Shown piece after piece: positions 53,360 through 63,095 of a stretch of DNA of 64,000 bases (the stretch's first letter is position 1; each line of letters begins with the position of its first letter). The DNA is from Phycisphaerales bacterium. Its GTDB lineage: Bacteria > Planctomycetota > Phycisphaerae > Phycisphaerales > UBA1924. The notes beneath the pieces were generated by a model. It ran no database searches and was not told the origin of the DNA. It was given only the letters and a program-made list of their open reading frames with translations. The stretch is taken from assembly GCA_017642965.1 (NCBI GenBank), contig JAEPOJ010000022.1:1-64000 (forward strand). Direction: 5' to 3'. The position numbers and the translations under genes are program-made.

Positions 53360-54399
53360 GCCGGAGACCTCCTTGTGCGTGTAGGGATGATGAGCAGTTC
53401 GATCATGATGAGTACGAGTCCCATCCCAAGGAAGATCGGGAATCGCTCTGTGTACCTCATCGAGGTTGCCGTGTCCATCTTTCGTTGGTTCACGCTCCCG
53501 ATCAGGTCTGTATAAATCTGGGCGAGGTCCATCGTTCCGGTTCCAACCTCCAGGTAGACACCCCCGGGAGTTGAGCGAGCGATGTCCCGCAGCGTCTGCG
53601 ATTCCAAGCGGGATCGAACAGGATTCGAGCGCGGGTTGTCGCGATCGGCAGCAATCATCGCGCCTTTATCAGATCCGATTCCAATCGTGATGATGCGCAC
53701 GCCGCGTTCGCTTGCATGGCGTGCTGCCTCGATGGGGAGGCTTTCCTGATCCTCGCCGTCTGAGATCAGGATCAGGTCGCGGAATCCCGCGTTGAACTCG
53801 TCGCCAGACTCGGGGAAAACCAGTTCGGTGGTTCTTCGGATCGCATCGCCGATATTGGTGCCGCCCACGAGCACGCTGCTGGGACTCAGTTCCTCAAGGG
53901 CGAGTCGGAAGAACATGCGGTCTGAGGTAAGCGGGCAAACGACAGACGAGGAGCCAGCATAGGCGACCAGCCCGACCCGGTCACCCCCGAGCTGGTCGAC
54001 CAAGTCGTTGATCCAGAGCTTCGAGCGTTCCAGCCTGTTCGGTGCGACGTCATTGGCAAGCATCGAGCGTGACACATCGACAAGGAACACCACGTCCCGG
54101 CCCTGCGTTTCGACCTCGATCTCTTGGGGATCGGACTGGGGGCGAGCAACCGCGATGATCACGCAGGCGAGTCCGATCGTCACAGCGCCTGCGCGGACCC
54201 AGGTGTTCCACACTCGTGCGCGTCCCAGGTTGACTTCGAGCAGTTCTTGATCACCCAGCTGGCGTTCGAGACGGAAAGATCGGTACACCATAAAGATCAT
54301 CCCGAAAGCGAGCGGCACGAGCCCCCAGAGCGCAAGCAGCCATCGAGGATTCGCGAATCGCCATTCACCCCGCGCGATTGACTCGAGGAGTTCGTTCAT
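53356..54399 (-). CDS. batB: BatB-like von Willebrand factor A membrane protein
   Basis: 347 aa. Two N-terminal membrane helices (about 20-38 and 68-86), a VWA domain with MIDAS DVSRSM (Asp108, Ser110, Ser112), a Thr in VGGTNIGDA and ISDGED, then a C-terminal membrane helix (about 322-340). Membrane-tethered metal-ion adhesion domain facing the periplasm or cytoplasm; partner of BatA and MoxR. The four-base overlaps at both ends bind it into the operon. Confidence 0.9.
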   Translation of the reverse strand: MNELLESIARGEWRFANPRWLLALWGLVPLAFGMIFMVYRSFRLERQLGDQELLEVNLGRARVWNTWVRAGAVTIGLACVIIAVARPQSDPQEIEVETQGRDVVFLVDVSRSMLANDVAPNRLERSKLWINDLVDQLGGDRVGLVAYAGSSSVVCPLTSDRMFFRLALEELSPSSVLVGGTNIGDAIRRTTELVFPESGDEFNAGFRDLILISDGEDQESLPIEAARHASERGVRIITIGIGSDKGAMIAADRDNPRSNPVRSRLESQTLRDIARSTPGGVYLEVGTGTMDLAQIYTDLIGSVNQRKMDTATSMRYTERFPIFLGMGLVLIMIELLIIPTRTRRSPA

Positions 54400-55436
54400 G
54401 CTGTACCTCCCCGTATGGCGAACTCCCGAACAAAGATGCCGGACGCCAGCAGCGAGAGCCCCGCGATGGCGTAGGGAAGGTAGAGCTCTTCGAAGCTCGT
54501 AGACTGGCTGATTTCGATGGTGGAGCGTTCGAGCTCGTCGATTTCTGCGTACACGCGTTCAAGGTCGCTGATGCGTTCGACACCCCAGTAGCGTCCGCCC
54601 GTGTGTTCCGCAACCTGCGTCATACGCCGATCGTTCACGGGCTGGGTCGCGATGAAGAACCCACCGTTGCTGGTGCCGCCCTGGATGCCCACGATGTAGA
54701 CCTTGATGCCCCATTCCTTTGCCAGCACGGCGGCCTGCTGTGGTGAGTACTGGCCGGCACGGTTCTCCCCATCCGTCAATAGCACGATCACCTTGCTCTT
54801 AAGCGAAAACTCCGGGTCTTCTGACTCGGCTTTCATCGCGTCCTCGTAGGCCTTGAGTCGCCCGGCAGCGAGCATGAGCGCGTCGCCGATGGCGGTGGAG
54901 CGTTCGCGTTCGATGCGCGGGAGCTCAATGGAGCGGATGGACTCGATGAGCGCTTCGTGCGACTGGGTGAGCGGCATGAGCGTGTCGGCGAACGAGCCGA
55001 AGACGATGAGCCCGAGCAGATCCCCGTCGCGTCCCTTGAGCTCGGTGCCGTCGCCTTGAACGAATCGCTCCACGACCTTCTTCACGGCTTCGAGCCGGTT
55101 CGTGCGTTCACCGTCAAAGATAACCGGCTCGTCCATTGAGCCCGAGCGGTCAACGACGAGTTCGAGGGCGATGGTGTCGCGCGTGGCCTTCGTATTGCCG
55201 ACAATCTCCTGAGGGCGGGCTAAAGCGACGAGCAATGCGATCAGCCCGAGACCGATGAATGCGTTTGGCAACCAGAGCATGAGCGTGCGGATGGAGCCGC
55301 CGGTAGCGGAGAGGCGTGAGGGAGCGCTCATCATCATGCCCTTACGACGATGCCACATAAGTACACGCACGATCCAGATGAGCGGAACGATCGAGGTGAG
55401 CACGAGAACCCAGGGGTATGCGAACTGCCAGTTCAT
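54396..55436 (-). CDS. batA: BatA-like von Willebrand factor A membrane protein
   Basis: 346 aa. N-terminal helices (about 8-26 and 53-75), VWA domain with MIDAS DRSGSM (Asp96, Ser98, Ser100), Thr-containing RSTAIGDAL and LTDGENRAG, and a C-terminal helix (about 322-338). Same layout as the next gene, its likely partner. In known systems BatA and BatB form complexes with MoxR ATPase and DUF58 protein. Overlaps its neighbours by four bases on both sides. Confidence 0.9.
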   Translation of the reverse strand: MNWQFAYPWVLVLTSIVPLIWIVRVLMWHRRKGMMMSAPSRLSATGGSIRTLMLWLPNAFIGLGLIALLVALARPQEIVGNTKATRDTIALELVVDRSGSMDEPVIFDGERTNRLEAVKKVVERFVQGDGTELKGRDGDLLGLIVFGSFADTLMPLTQSHEALIESIRSIELPRIERERSTAIGDALMLAAGRLKAYEDAMKAESEDPEFSLKSKVIVLLTDGENRAGQYSPQQAAVLAKEWGIKVYIVGIQGGTSNGGFFIATQPVNDRRMTQVAEHTGGRYWGVERISDLERVYAEIDELERSTIEISQSTSFEELYLPYAIAGLSLLASGIFVREFAIRGGTA

Positions 55437-56326
55437 GCGGCGCCCCCCCCCTCGGTCCGGGGTGCGTCGTGGCCCAGCAACTCAAGGGCGTGGGCGGCGA
55501 GGCGCTGCGGGGCCGTGTGTACGCGGATGTCGGGCGCGGCGCTGAATCGGGCCTGATCGCAGACGCGGATCATCTCGGCGAACTCGCTGGTGGAGCGTAG
55601 GCGCGGGTCGATCCGCTCGAGCACGCGCGACAGGCGTTCGTAGCCAGCGCGGGGGTCAGGGTCCTTGCTCTGACAGATCGCGTTGAGTTCCTGGAAGAGC
55701 GTGCGCTTGGTTGCGCGTGGGACGCTGGTGCGCAGGACGTAAAGGACGCCGCCCGAGATGATGACAAGTACCAGAATGATGCCTCCCCAGATCAGGCGCG
55801 TGTCGCTCGCGTCGGGATCGGCGGGGATGCTGGCGTCGGCGATGGCATTGAGCTCGCCTTCGTCCTCGTCCGGGAGCACGCCCTGCACCTCGACAGCGAT
55901 GGGGTCGGCGGCGAGCAGAACAGGCTCTGGCGCGTCGGGTGACTTGTAGCGGATCACGGCCGGGGAGATCTGGTAGTTGCCGGGCAGGAAGGACTCAATC
56001 TGCGTGCGACGCTCAAGCAGGTACCGGTCGCCTTCGAGGCGGACAGGCGATTCGATGGTATCAATCACGATCCAATCTGTGTCACCCCACTCGCGGGGCT
56101 CAAACACGGGCTGATTGATCGATGCCCATGAGCAGGTGTCGATGACCCACACGCGTTCGGCGATCCCGATTTCGGACGCGCGGGTCTCGGTGGTGAGCGT
56201 GACGGTGTTTGACGCGTCCTCCGCGGAGGTGCGGATCGCCGGCGACTCGTTGCCCTGCGGCTTGGCGCACCCGTGCATGGCGAGCGCCGTCGCAAGGGTG
56301 GTCAGGATGACGAGCGCGCTTCTCAT
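55433..56326 (-). CDS. Lipoprotein-type membrane protein of the Bat operon
   Basis: 297 aa. N-terminal lipoprotein signal (ALAMHGCAKPQG; Cys at about 20), an all-beta extracytoplasmic domain (about 40-170), a single membrane helix (about 184-205, IILVLVIISGGVLYVL) and a cytoplasmic helical C-terminus. This resembles the DUF4381-like or unnamed protein often placed between DUF58 and BatA genes. A lipid anchor plus a transmembrane helix in one protein is odd; the first hydrophobic stretch may simply be a normal signal peptide. No motif identifies a function. Confidence 0.72.
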   Translation of the reverse strand: MRSALVILTTLATALAMHGCAKPQGNESPAIRTSAEDASNTVTLTTETRASEIGIAERVWVIDTCSWASINQPVFEPREWGDTDWIVIDTIESPVRLEGDRYLLERRTQIESFLPGNYQISPAVIRYKSPDAPEPVLLAADPIAVEVQGVLPDEDEGELNAIADASIPADPDASDTRLIWGGIILVLVIISGGVLYVLRTSVPRATKRTLFQELNAICQSKDPDPRAGYERLSRVLERIDPRLRSTSEFAEMIRVCDQARFSAAPDIRVHTAPQRLAAHALELLGHDAPRTEGGGAA

Positions 56327-57234
56327 CGGCGGCGCATCTCCCGCTGCTGGAAGTAACGGTAGAGCGGCTCGACGAAGCTCTCAGCTGTTGAGATCTCGAC
56401 CCGGTCCACACGGGCGCGGCGCATCGAGTCCTCGATGGACGCCTGCTCGCGCATGGCCTGCTTGTGGTACCGATCGCGAACGCGCCGTGACCCGGTGTCG
56501 ACGCTATAGCGACGTCCGGAGACGGGGTCGTGCATGCGGATGAGCCCGGCGCGGGGGAGCTGGAACTCAAGTGGGTCGGTGAGCTGGAGGGCGACGAGCT
56601 CGTGCTTGCGCGCGAGCATGCGCATGGGTTTGGCCCAGTCGGGCTCTTCGCGGTTGTTTAGTCCGGAGAGAAAGTCGGAGAGCACGAAAATGACGGCGCG
56701 CCGCTTGTGCGTGCGACCGAGCTCGCTGAGCGCATCGCGCAGGACGAAGGGCGACATGCCGGGCTGAGAGTCGATGAGCTCGCGCATGACACGCCGTGCG
56801 TGCTTCTTGCCCTTGGAGGGGCGCAGGTGGAAGGACTCCTGCTCCAGATGGTCAGAGCCGAAGATCTGAAGCCCAACGCGGTCGTTGTTGCGCCCGGCGG
56901 CCAATGTGAGCACGGCACCGATCTCGCAGGCGAGCTGGTGCTTTGAGCGCCGGACGCTGCCGAAGGCGGTGGAGATGGAGCAGTCGACGCAGAGGATGAC
57001 GGTGAGCTGGCGCTCCTCGGTGAAGCGCTTGATGTGGGGGTGCCCGGTGCGTGCGGTGACGTTCCAGTCGATGGTGCGTACCTCATCGCCGGGCATGTAC
57101 TCACGGACCTCGGCGAACTCGATGCCCTGCCCCTTGAACGCGGAGTGGTACTGGCCGCCGAACAGGTCGTCGACGCGCCGACGCGCCCGGATCTCCAGGC
57201 GCTTCACTTCTCGCATGAGTTCCTCAGTCAGCAC
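56323..57234 (-). CDS. DUF58 protein
   Basis: 303 aa cytoplasmic protein with the DUF58 core YMPGDEVRTIDWNVTARTG (about 48-66) and a VWA-like fold (VDCSISTAFGS, FVLSDFLSG). DUF58 proteins are fixed companions of MoxR ATPases and VWA proteins. 42 bases downstream of the MoxR gene, and overlapping the next gene by four bases. No membrane segment seen. Confidence 0.9.
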   Translation of the reverse strand: MLTEELMREVKRLEIRARRRVDDLFGGQYHSAFKGQGIEFAEVREYMPGDEVRTIDWNVTARTGHPHIKRFTEERQLTVILCVDCSISTAFGSVRRSKHQLACEIGAVLTLAAGRNNDRVGLQIFGSDHLEQESFHLRPSKGKKHARRVMRELIDSQPGMSPFVLRDALSELGRTHKRRAVIFVLSDFLSGLNNREEPDWAKPMRMLARKHELVALQLTDPLEFQLPRAGLIRMHDPVSGRRYSVDTGSRRVRDRYHKQAMREQASIEDSMRRARVDRVEISTAESFVEPLYRYFQQREMRRR

Positions 57235-57276
57235 GCTAAGCGGGCCTCCGTGTCCTTCTTGTTTCCGGATCGTGAG

Positions 57277-58287
<1,011 letters not shown>

Positions 58288-58415
58288 GGGTGCCTTTCGT
58301 GTCTCGCTTCGTGTCTAGCTGGGTAACGCGTGTGGCGCTGTCCTAGATGCGTATCGTCGGCGAATCTGTCACAGATTATTCAGTAGTAGGGGGTGTCGGG
58401 TTGCCCCTGAAACGA

Positions 58416-58440
58416 CACACGGGCCAAGTCGGCCCGTGTG
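58416..58440 (-). terminator. Terminator of the DUF3467 gene
   Basis: Perfect 10-bp stem CACACGGGCC (58416-58425) / GGCCCGTGTG (58431-58440), five-base loop. Only a short T-tract follows on the minus strand. It lies 38 bases beyond the stop. Confidence 0.65.
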
Positions 58441-58478
58441 TGGAATCGTGATCATGGTCGGCGCAGACGCCTCTGTCA

Positions 58479-58802
58479 TCAGGCCTGAGCCGGCGGCTGC
58501 TGGCCCCCGCCCTGATTGATGTCGATCTCGCCAAAGCGTTCCTCATACTGGCGGATCGCGGAGCCGAGTGAGAGGGCGAGGCGCTTTGCGCCGGCCCAGT
58601 TCATGATGACGCGTGACCCGACGTTGAAGATCACCATCGGGGGCTGGTTGGGAGCCTGCATCGGAATGTTCATCCCGAAGTCCATAATGAGCTCGTCCTG
58701 CGTGTTGCTTGTGCGGATGGTGTTCGCGTAGGTGCTCGACATCTTCGATTCGTCGATGCGGAGCTGCACCTGTTGCTGCTGTGGTTGCTGTTCGTCGGCC
58801 AT
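58479..58802 (-). CDS. DUF3467 protein
   Basis: 107 aa, no signal, no membrane segment. A Gln-rich start (QQPQQQQVQ), then the DUF3467 core: YANTIRTSNTQDELIMDFG and NVGSRVIMNWAGAKRLALSL, ending in a Gln/Pro tail. Small cytoplasmic proteins of this family occur in planctomycetes and archaea without known function; the fold resembles a small alpha/beta binding domain. Single gene with its own terminator. Confidence 0.85.
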   Translation of the reverse strand: MADEQQPQQQQVQLRIDESKMSSTYANTIRTSNTQDELIMDFGMNIPMQAPNQPPMVIFNVGSRVIMNWAGAKRLALSLGSAIRQYEERFGEIDINQGGGQQPPAQA

Positions 58803-58843
58803 GTGATGGTCCTTTATATGTGACAGTTCGTCTCTCGGGTGAA

Positions 58844-58927
58844 TGCCGAGGGGGGGACTCGAACCCCCACTCTGTTTCCAGAAGCGGATTTTGAATCCGC
58901 CGCGTCTACCAATTCCGCCACCCCGGC
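58844..58927 (-). tRNA. tRNA-Leu(CAA)
   Basis: 84-nt class II tRNA on the minus strand: acceptor GCCGGGG/CCTCGGC with discriminator A, anticodon stem GCGGA/TCCGC and loop TTCAAAA (anticodon CAA, reads UUG), long variable arm (CTTCTGGAAACAGAGT region), T-loop TTCGAGT. CCA is not encoded. Confidence 0.95.
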
Positions 58928-58943
58928 AAGGATATGGGGCGTA

Positions 58944-58972
58944 ATGATAGGCGTGGGGGGCGACTCATCAAA
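58944..58972 (-). promoter_or_regulatory. Possible promoter of tRNA-Leu
   Basis: Read on the minus strand: TTTGAT (58967-58972), 17-base spacer, TATCAT (58944-58949), ending 16 bases before the tRNA 5' end. Confidence 0.45.
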
Positions 58973-59135
58973 TGCATTCCGAGTTGTCTCCCCCGTGGGA
59001 TGAAGTCGGAGCAGTCTCGGGGCGATGCCTACACTACCTTTCCTGCCGGAGCGTCCGGCGGGGTCGGTCCGGGACTCAGGCGCACGATGGCGGATCGACA
59101 GCAGTCCAGTGCGCGGCATGAACAGGAAGAATATC

Positions 59136-60491
59136 ATGTCAGACACAGTCACCAACACGATCAATATCGAAGACGTCGGCCCCTGCCGCAAGCGCATCAG
59201 CGTGGAGATCCCGGCGGATGCCGTCGATTCTCAGATGGAGACCGCGTTCGGCGCTGTCGCCGAGCAAGTCGCGATCCCCGGTTTCCGCAAGGGTCACGCG
59301 CCGCGTCGCCTCGTGGAGAAGCGTTACGGCTCGTACGTGCTCGACGAGACCCGCTCGCGACTCGTCTCCGCGGCCTACGAAGAGGCCGTGCGTGAGCACG
59401 ATCTCAAGGTCCTCGGTCAGCCCCCGGCGGAGGTCTTCGAAGGCATCGAGGTGGCCGCGGGCCAGCCGGTGAGCTTCGAGGTCGACGTCGAGGTCATGCC
59501 CGAGTTCGATCTGCCCGAGCTCAAGGGCATCAAGGTCCTCAAGCCCGACTCCACGCTGCCCGATGGCGTGGTGGACGAGGAGATCAAGAAGATCGCGATC
59601 AACGAGGGCTCGCTCGACGAGCGTGAGGACTCGGACCGCGGCGACTACGTCACCGGCAACGCGGTGATGAACGACTCCGACGGCACCGAGCACTACAACA
59701 TTGAGGGCGCCGTCGTCCAGATCCCGGAAGAGGGCGATGAGGGCATGATCCTCGGCGTCATCGTGCCGGATTTCTTCAAGCAGATCGGCACGCCGAAGGT
59801 CGACGATAAGCTGACCGTGAAGCTCAAAGGCCCGGAGAACCACGAGGTCGAGGCGTTGCGTGGCAAGGATCTGACGATCGAGTACGAGATCACCAAGGTT
59901 TATCGCATCGTCCCGGCGGTCATCTCTGACCTCGTTGCCAAGTACGGCTTCAACGATGAGGAACAGCTTAAGGAAATGGTCACGAACCAGCTCCAGCAGC
60001 GTGCTGAGGTGCAGCAACAATCCGTCATGCGTCAGCAGATCGTCAAGCACCTGGCGGATTCGGTTGAGTTCGATCTGCCCGAGGGCCTCACCTCGCAGCA
60101 GGCGGCCCGCAACCTGCAGCGTCGCCGCATGGAGCTGATGTACCGCGGCGTCGATCCGACCGAGATCGAGCAGCAGATGGCAGAGCTGCGTGGCGCATCG
60201 ACCGAGAGCGCCCGCAACGAGCTCAAGCAGTTCTTCATCCTCAACAAGGCGGCCGAGGAGCTCCAAGTGCAGATCCAGGAGCAGGAAATCAACGCCCGTA
60301 TCATGCAGATGGCGGCCCAGCAGGGCAAGCGCCCCGAGCAGGTCATCGAGGAACTGCAGAAGCAAGGTCAGGCACAGACGCTGATGCAGCAGGTCCGTGA
60401 GCACAAGACGATCGACCAGATCCTCACGGACGCGGATATCGAAGAAGTGAGCGCCGACGAGTTCAACAAGCGGATGGGCGAGAAGGCCTGA
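59136..60491 (+). CDS. tig: Trigger factor
   Basis: Ribosome-bound chaperone, 451 aa from ATG 59136 (AGGAAG seven bases before). N-terminal ribosome-docking signature GFRKGHAPRRL (about 46-56; E. coli GFRKGKVP). C-terminal chaperone arms (about 270-440) are helical and Gln/Glu-rich. The middle part (about 165-265), where other trigger factors have an FKBP-type PPIase domain, keeps only a rough beta pattern and lacks the GF-E-L-G core, so prolyl isomerase activity is doubtful. The usual clpP-clpX neighbours are absent. Confidence 0.92.
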   Translation: MSDTVTNTINIEDVGPCRKRISVEIPADAVDSQMETAFGAVAEQVAIPGFRKGHAPRRLVEKRYGSYVLDETRSRLVSAAYEEAVREHDLKVLGQPPAEVFEGIEVAAGQPVSFEVDVEVMPEFDLPELKGIKVLKPDSTLPDGVVDEEIKKIAINEGSLDEREDSDRGDYVTGNAVMNDSDGTEHYNIEGAVVQIPEEGDEGMILGVIVPDFFKQIGTPKVDDKLTVKLKGPENHEVEALRGKDLTIEYEITKVYRIVPAVISDLVAKYGFNDEEQLKEMVTNQLQQRAEVQQQSVMRQQIVKHLADSVEFDLPEGLTSQQAARNLQRRRMELMYRGVDPTEIEQQMAELRGASTESARNELKQFFILNKAAEELQVQIQEQEINARIMQMAAQQGKRPEQVIEELQKQGQAQTLMQQVREHKTIDQILTDADIEEVSADEFNKRMGEKA

Positions 60492-60515
60492 TCAGTTTGC
60501 GAACCTTGAAACAAG

Positions 60516-60543
60516 AAAGCCCCGGCATCGACCGGGGCTTTTT
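60516..60543 (+). terminator. Rho-independent terminator of tig
   Basis: Stem AAAGCCCCGG (60516-60525) / CCGGGGCTTT (60532-60541) with a six-base loop, followed by T. It lies 25 bases after the stop. Confidence 0.92.
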
Positions 60544-60567
60544 CATTCGCGGTTGTGTGATGGGTAC

Positions 60568-60903
60568 TCAGGCGTCGCGAGTGTCGCTGTCCTCGTCGTC
60601 GCTGAGGTCGAAGGCGTAGTAGGGCTCGCCGGTGTTGAAGGGGTGGTTGATGGTGCCGCACTTGTCGCAGGCGATGCCGTGGGTGCCCGCGGGGAGCTGG
60701 GCGATGTCCTGCCCGCAGCCGGCGCAGGTCATGTGCTCGAGTCGCGAGGCCATGGAGTTGACCATCGTGAGCGCGATGGTGACAGCGACGCCGATCGCGG
60801 GGAGAACGGGGACGGCGAAGACACCGACAACCGTAAACACCAGAAGAGCAAGCCCGGCTAGCAGGGCGAAGACACGCAAACGGAGTTTCTGCATCCAGAG
60901 CAC
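60568..60903 (-). CDS. Small membrane protein with zinc ribbon
   Basis: 111 aa from GTG 60903, which has AGGAGG eight bases upstream; an ATG at 61005 would add 34 residues but has no site. Two hydrophobic segments (about 12-50) then a zinc-ribbon CAGCGQDI...CDKCGTINHPF (four cysteines about 62-90) and an acidic tail. Cytoplasmic zinc-ribbon domains of this kind often bind nucleic acid or partner proteins; function unknown. It follows a bPH2-domain gene that also begins with a zinc ribbon. Confidence 0.7.
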   Translation of the reverse strand: MLWMQKLRLRVFALLAGLALLVFTVVGVFAVPVLPAIGVAVTIALTMVNSMASRLEHMTCAGCGQDIAQLPAGTHGIACDKCGTINHPFNTGEPYYAFDLSDDEDSDTRDA

Positions 60904-61046
60904 GGGTTGGGCCTCCTGCCGATCAGTCAGATCGCTCGGCGAATATCGCGAGATCGCGGTTCCTCCGCGAGTTCCATCATACACCATCGCCGTGCTTTGA
61001 GCCATGTGTTCACGGGTACTGAGCACATTCGAGCAGCTTCCTGGTA

Positions 61047-61712
61047 TCAGAGGGGGCGGTAGAGATCAATGACCTCTCGGAGGTAGTCGGGGTTCTTGAG
61101 ATGGTTCACCTGCAGCTCGATGCCGTCCTGCCCTGAAGAGGAGATGCCGATCCGCCCAACACGCATGACACGCTGGAGGAAGGTCTGGTCGATCTGGATG
61201 TTCCGGATGTTGTCGTGGACGACCTCGGATGAGGATTTGGAGAAGAATCCGCGGTGCATGATGGTGCGTTTGGTGGTGATCTCCAGCGAGGCGCTGAGGC
61301 GATCAACCCACCACCAGGCCAGTATGCCAACGGAAGCGAGGAGCAGCGGAGCGAAGAGCGCATACCACCAGACGGACTTATCCGTCACGGGCACCCAAAT
61401 CAGCCCGATCAAGGAGGTGAGCCCGATCAGGACAAGAAGCGAGAAACGGATCGCACGCGAGCGGAACCAGCAGCGCCGAACCTTGATGACTCGAGTCTCT
61501 GGGCCGAAATCTGGCGGAAAGCCGGCCTTGGCTGCGCGGTCGACGTTCTTAGAATCGACGGCCGGGTCGGGGTCCTCGAGTGTGGCGTCGGATCCCTCGG
61601 GGATGGGGACGCGATTGATATCGCCGCAGTTGAGGCACTCGTGCTTAGTGCCTGCGAACTCATCATCGAGCTCGATCTCCATGTCGCAGCGATCGCAGTT
61701 GAACTTGATCAT
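61047..61712 (-). CDS. Zinc-ribbon and bPH2 (DUF304) membrane protein
   Basis: 221 aa. N-terminal zinc ribbon CDRCDMEIEL...CLNCGDI (residues 6-31), a spacer, two membrane helices (about 90-140) and a bacterial PH-like (bPH2) domain with TTKRTIMHRGFF and VVHDNIRNIQIDQTF (about 150-215). bPH2 proteins sit at the membrane and are of mostly unknown function. Upstream of the smaller zinc-ribbon gene in the same direction, so the pair is probably one unit. Confidence 0.82.
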   Translation of the reverse strand: MIKFNCDRCDMEIELDDEFAGTKHECLNCGDINRVPIPEGSDATLEDPDPAVDSKNVDRAAKAGFPPDFGPETRVIKVRRCWFRSRAIRFSLLVLIGLTSLIGLIWVPVTDKSVWWYALFAPLLLASVGILAWWWVDRLSASLEITTKRTIMHRGFFSKSSSEVVHDNIRNIQIDQTFLQRVMRVGRIGISSSGQDGIELQVNHLKNPDYLREVIDLYRPL

Positions 61713-61775
61713 GGGGGCAGTCCCTTCCCTGTATTGTACGGAATCGGTCCGACCGCCTTTCGGGCATCACCAATG

Positions 61776-61800
61776 AAAAAACGCACCCTGAGGTGCGTTT
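61776..61800 (-). terminator. Rho-independent terminator of gltA
   Basis: Stem AAACGCACC (61779-61787) / GGTGCGTTT (61792-61800), loop CTGA, with six T following on the minus strand. It begins 22 bases past the stop. Confidence 0.9.
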
Positions 61801-61821
61801 GGTACAAATCGTGGCTTGGCC

Positions 61822-62973
61822 TCAGTTCCAAGAACGGGTCTCAGGACCGACATATGCGGCACGTGGACGGATGAGGCGGTTATTCGCATGCTGCTCCATG
61901 ATGTGGGCGGCCCACCCCGTAATGCGTGAAGCGACGAAGATGGGGGTGTACTGCGGGACAGGGATACCCATCGTGAAGTACGTCATGCCGCAGGGGAAGT
62001 CGACGTTGGGGTAGATCTTCTTCTCGTCTTCCATAATCTGCTGGACGGTCTCACCGAGCTCGAAGAGCTTGACGTACTCGGGACCGCGGGCCTCAGCGGC
62101 CTTCCGCCCGAGGGCATGGAGGATCGGGGCGCGGTGGTCGCCGTTCTTGTAGACACGGTGCCCGAAACCCATGAGCTTGCGTTTCTCAGCAAATGCCTGA
62201 TGCATCCACTCGGTGATCTTGGCGGTGTCGTTCTCCGGCCCGATGTCATTGCGGATGTCCGCGAGCATGTCCATCGCGGCCTCGTTCGCGCCGCCGTGCA
62301 GCTTGCCCTTCAGTGCAGCGATGGCACCCGTGACAGCGCCGTGCATGTCCGAAAGTGTGCCCGCGATCACACGCGAGGTGAAGGTGGAGGCGTTGTAATC
62401 ATGCTCCGCGTACAGCACGAGCGACACGTCCATGACCTTCTCGGCCTCGGGGCTGGGCTTCTCGCCGGTCATCATGTAGAGCAGGTTGGCGGCGTGCGAG
62501 AGGTCCTCGGTCGGGGCGACGAAGTCACGCCCGTCGATGGCGTTCTGCATGTGGCCGATGATGGTGGGGATCTTCGCCAGCAGTCGCTTGGATTTGTTCA
62601 GATTGGCATCCGCGCTGTTGTCCTGGCACTGCTGATCGAGGTGACCGAGCATGGAGACTGCGGTGCGAAGGATGTCCATGGGGACCGCTGCCTGATTGTT
62701 TACGAGTTCGCCGGAGGTCTTGAGGAACTCCCTGACGAGTTCGGGCAGTGAACGCTCGCTGACAAGCTCGGACTGAAAGACCTTGAGTTCATCAGCAGTG
62801 GGTTTCTTGCCGACGAGAAGCAGGTAGGCCACTTCTTCGAAGGAGGCGTTCTCGGCAAGGTCGGCGATCTCATAGCCGCGGTAGATGAGCGCGGACTGTT
62901 CAACGTTGCAGATCTCGGTTTCGCCGGCGATGACGCCTTCGAGTCCCTTGGCGTGGGTGGGAGCGGTGGTCAT
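61822..62973 (-). CDS. gltA: Citrate synthase
   Basis: Condenses oxaloacetate and acetyl-CoA at the entry of the TCA cycle. 383 aa from ATG 62973 (GAGG nine bases upstream), a length typical of the short type I dimeric, Gram-positive/archaeal-like branch rather than the 430-aa E. coli type. Catalytic His residues in HGGANEAAMDML and GFGHRVYK, catalytic Asp in NVDFPCGM, and the C-terminal GWAAHIMEQ and RPRAAYVGP. 2-Methylcitrate synthase is a close relative and cannot be fully excluded, but no prp genes lie nearby. Confidence 0.93.
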   Translation of the reverse strand: MTTAPTHAKGLEGVIAGETEICNVEQSALIYRGYEIADLAENASFEEVAYLLLVGKKPTADELKVFQSELVSERSLPELVREFLKTSGELVNNQAAVPMDILRTAVSMLGHLDQQCQDNSADANLNKSKRLLAKIPTIIGHMQNAIDGRDFVAPTEDLSHAANLLYMMTGEKPSPEAEKVMDVSLVLYAEHDYNASTFTSRVIAGTLSDMHGAVTGAIAALKGKLHGGANEAAMDMLADIRNDIGPENDTAKITEWMHQAFAEKRKLMGFGHRVYKNGDHRAPILHALGRKAAEARGPEYVKLFELGETVQQIMEDEKKIYPNVDFPCGMTYFTMGIPVPQYTPIFVASRITGWAAHIMEQHANNRLIRPRAAYVGPETRSWN

Positions 62974-63095
62974 GGAACAACCTCGTGGGTGGTGTGGTGG
63001 TCGGTCGACAGCGAGCCCGGTGGTGGGCTCGAAACACCTGATTCTAGGCGATTCGCTGGTCGAAAACGTGCACGCTGGGACGAGCGAAAAGTGTT

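Noticed and set aside
59139-60404. 421-codon open frame antisense to trigger factor
   Set aside because: Leu/Asp/Arg-rich complement of the real gene, with no signal, fold or ribosome-binding site.
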